From Undaria pinnatifida (taxonomy: Eukaryota; Sar; Phaeophyceae; Laminariales; Alariaceae), in contig JABAKD010000020.1 of assembly GCA_012845835.1 (NCBI GenBank), positions 19,823,606-19,887,605 on the forward strand: DNA of 64,000 nucleotides. Reading direction: 5' to 3'. This document shows positions 62,872-64,000 of this stretch, piece after piece. Under the pieces are notes generated by a model. The model was given only the letters and a program-made list of their open reading frames with translations. It made no database searches and was not told the origin of the DNA. The number at the start of each line of letters is the position of its first letter. Within the stretch, counting starts at the first letter, position 1. The translations under genes and the position numbers were made by a program.

Positions 62872-63838
62872 TCAGGCCGGAGGCCGTGGCGTCACCACTG
62901 GCCCGTCGCGCAGTGTCGGATCTTCTTCCTGTGCCACTGGGGCAGACGTAGCCTGAAACACGTGGGTTGGCGTGTTAAAAGACGAAGCAGCGCCCGTAGA
63001 CCCTGTGGGCGTCTTCTGGAGCGGGGCTCGGGCAGGTGTCAATAATGTTTTTACCCGAGGAGGCTCTCTTCCGTTAGGTCTGTTGGAGAAGGGAGACGAG
63101 GTAGCTAATATTGTCGACACCTTCTTGATAGAAAAAAGGACAGAGCGCCCGTTGTTATCGCGAGCAAAGACCGGATCGAGCCTCGCAAAAGATGTCGGTG
63201 TTTTAGTGTTGGCCTTCCCACACCTCAAAATCGACCGCCACCTTGTGGTCAGACAAAGAGTTTGAGGGTCGACCGTCCCACACCTCAAACCGACCGCCAC
63301 CGCCTAGTCAGGGAGAGTGGGGGATGAAAACGTTCGCGTAAAAAGGCGACGCGCCGTCACCGCAACTATATTGTTGCGCGACGCGTGCCTGGGGGGGATG
63401 CGCAAAGTCCAGGCTCTTGTGCCATGGTTGGCGGGGGCGGCGTTTGAAGCGCGTACCCCCCTTGCCGAGTTGATGCCGCGGCTGAGGGAAACGGCGCTGG
63501 AAGCGCGGTTCCCTTCGCCGAACCCAGACCATGACCGAGGAGAACGTCGCTGGAAGCGCGCGTTCTCGCCGTCGGAAGAAACAAAAAAAGAATACATGGC
63601 TGGAGGAAACCACGCTCGAAGCGCTGGTTCCCGCCGCCGGTATTACGCCGTGAGAGTCGTCCCCAGACGGCGAAGGAGCCCGTGGCCTCTTGACAGAGGC
63701 AATCTGTGCTGCGTTATTGGACAGGCTAGCAACAGAACACGAGCATCTTCTGAAATCATAAGAAGGTGCCCCCCGGCAGTGTTGTTGACGGTGCCGGACC
63801 GCCTTCGAGCTGTCGACTGCCGTTACGGAATGTGCCAC
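62872..63838. other. Right-edge region with degenerate repeats, no gene recognised
   Basis: Long open frames exist on both strands, but none has a recognisable domain. Between 63440 and 63640 a GAAGCGC-centred unit recurs four times (63448, 63498, 63553 and 63616). It could be gag or an unrelated low-complexity protein. Confidence 0.3.
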
Positions 63839-64000
63839 GCTGGCGCGCGAGAGTATTTACGCCCGGGTTGTGGGCGGCCCCAGAGCGCATTCGAGGAGCA
63901 GGAGCGGGGGCAGAAGAGGCGGGTGAATGCGGGATACCAGTATCGTGATCCGACGTGTATGTGCTGTCGTTGTGACAGTTTACCTGGCCCTGATCCTGGT

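Overview
This is nuclear DNA of a eukaryote with a complex genome: three multi-exon genes with GT-AG introns of roughly 0.2 to 14 kb, embedded in dense simple repeats, minisatellites, tRNA-headed SINE-like elements and small inverted-repeat elements. A predicted plastid protein starts with a signal peptide ending in a Cys-Ser-Ala/Phe junction, the bipartite targeting signature of secondary red plastids. Together with the style of the Ty3 element and the intron density, this points to a photosynthetic stramenopile, most likely a brown alga or close relative. That assignment is inference, not shown directly.

Layout. (1) Positions 809-24492, minus strand: an ABCA-family lipid transporter, of which I resolve 15 exons covering the N-terminus, the first six-helix membrane domain and the first nucleotide-binding domain as far as Walker B. 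The rest lies beyond the left edge. (2) Positions 24953-48150, plus strand: an eight-exon phospholipid scramblase with a long Gln/Gly/Pro-rich N-terminal extension and a Cys-rich tail. The two start codons are divergent and only 460 bp apart, so two lipid-moving membrane proteins probably share a bidirectional promoter. (3) Positions 48151-53233: no gene recognised. (4) Positions 53234-55651, minus strand: a plastid-targeted protein with one membrane segment and a DnaJ-type CxxCxGxG zinc motif; the last exon or exons are not found. (5) Positions 57.9-60.1 kb, minus strand: a decayed Ty3/gypsy pol 3' end (integrase, GPY, chromodomain-like and a further C-terminal domain). (6) Positions 61.5-62.3 kb, minus strand: a NADAR (YbiA-like) N-glycosidase domain with a frameshift at an A7 run, in the same orientation as the retroelement and starting inside a 220-234 bp tandem repeat.

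The exon models for the ABCA and scramblase genes rest on reading frame, splice phase and family motifs read by eye. Every accepted junction is phase-consistent. The introns carry most of the unusual material: a 1.17 kb terminal-inverted-repeat transposon, an 86 bp miniature element present at several sites, a 276 bp fold-back element enclosing TTAGGG-like repeats, several dispersed repeat families, and striking over-use of short words such as TACCTGGTA and CTATTAATAG.
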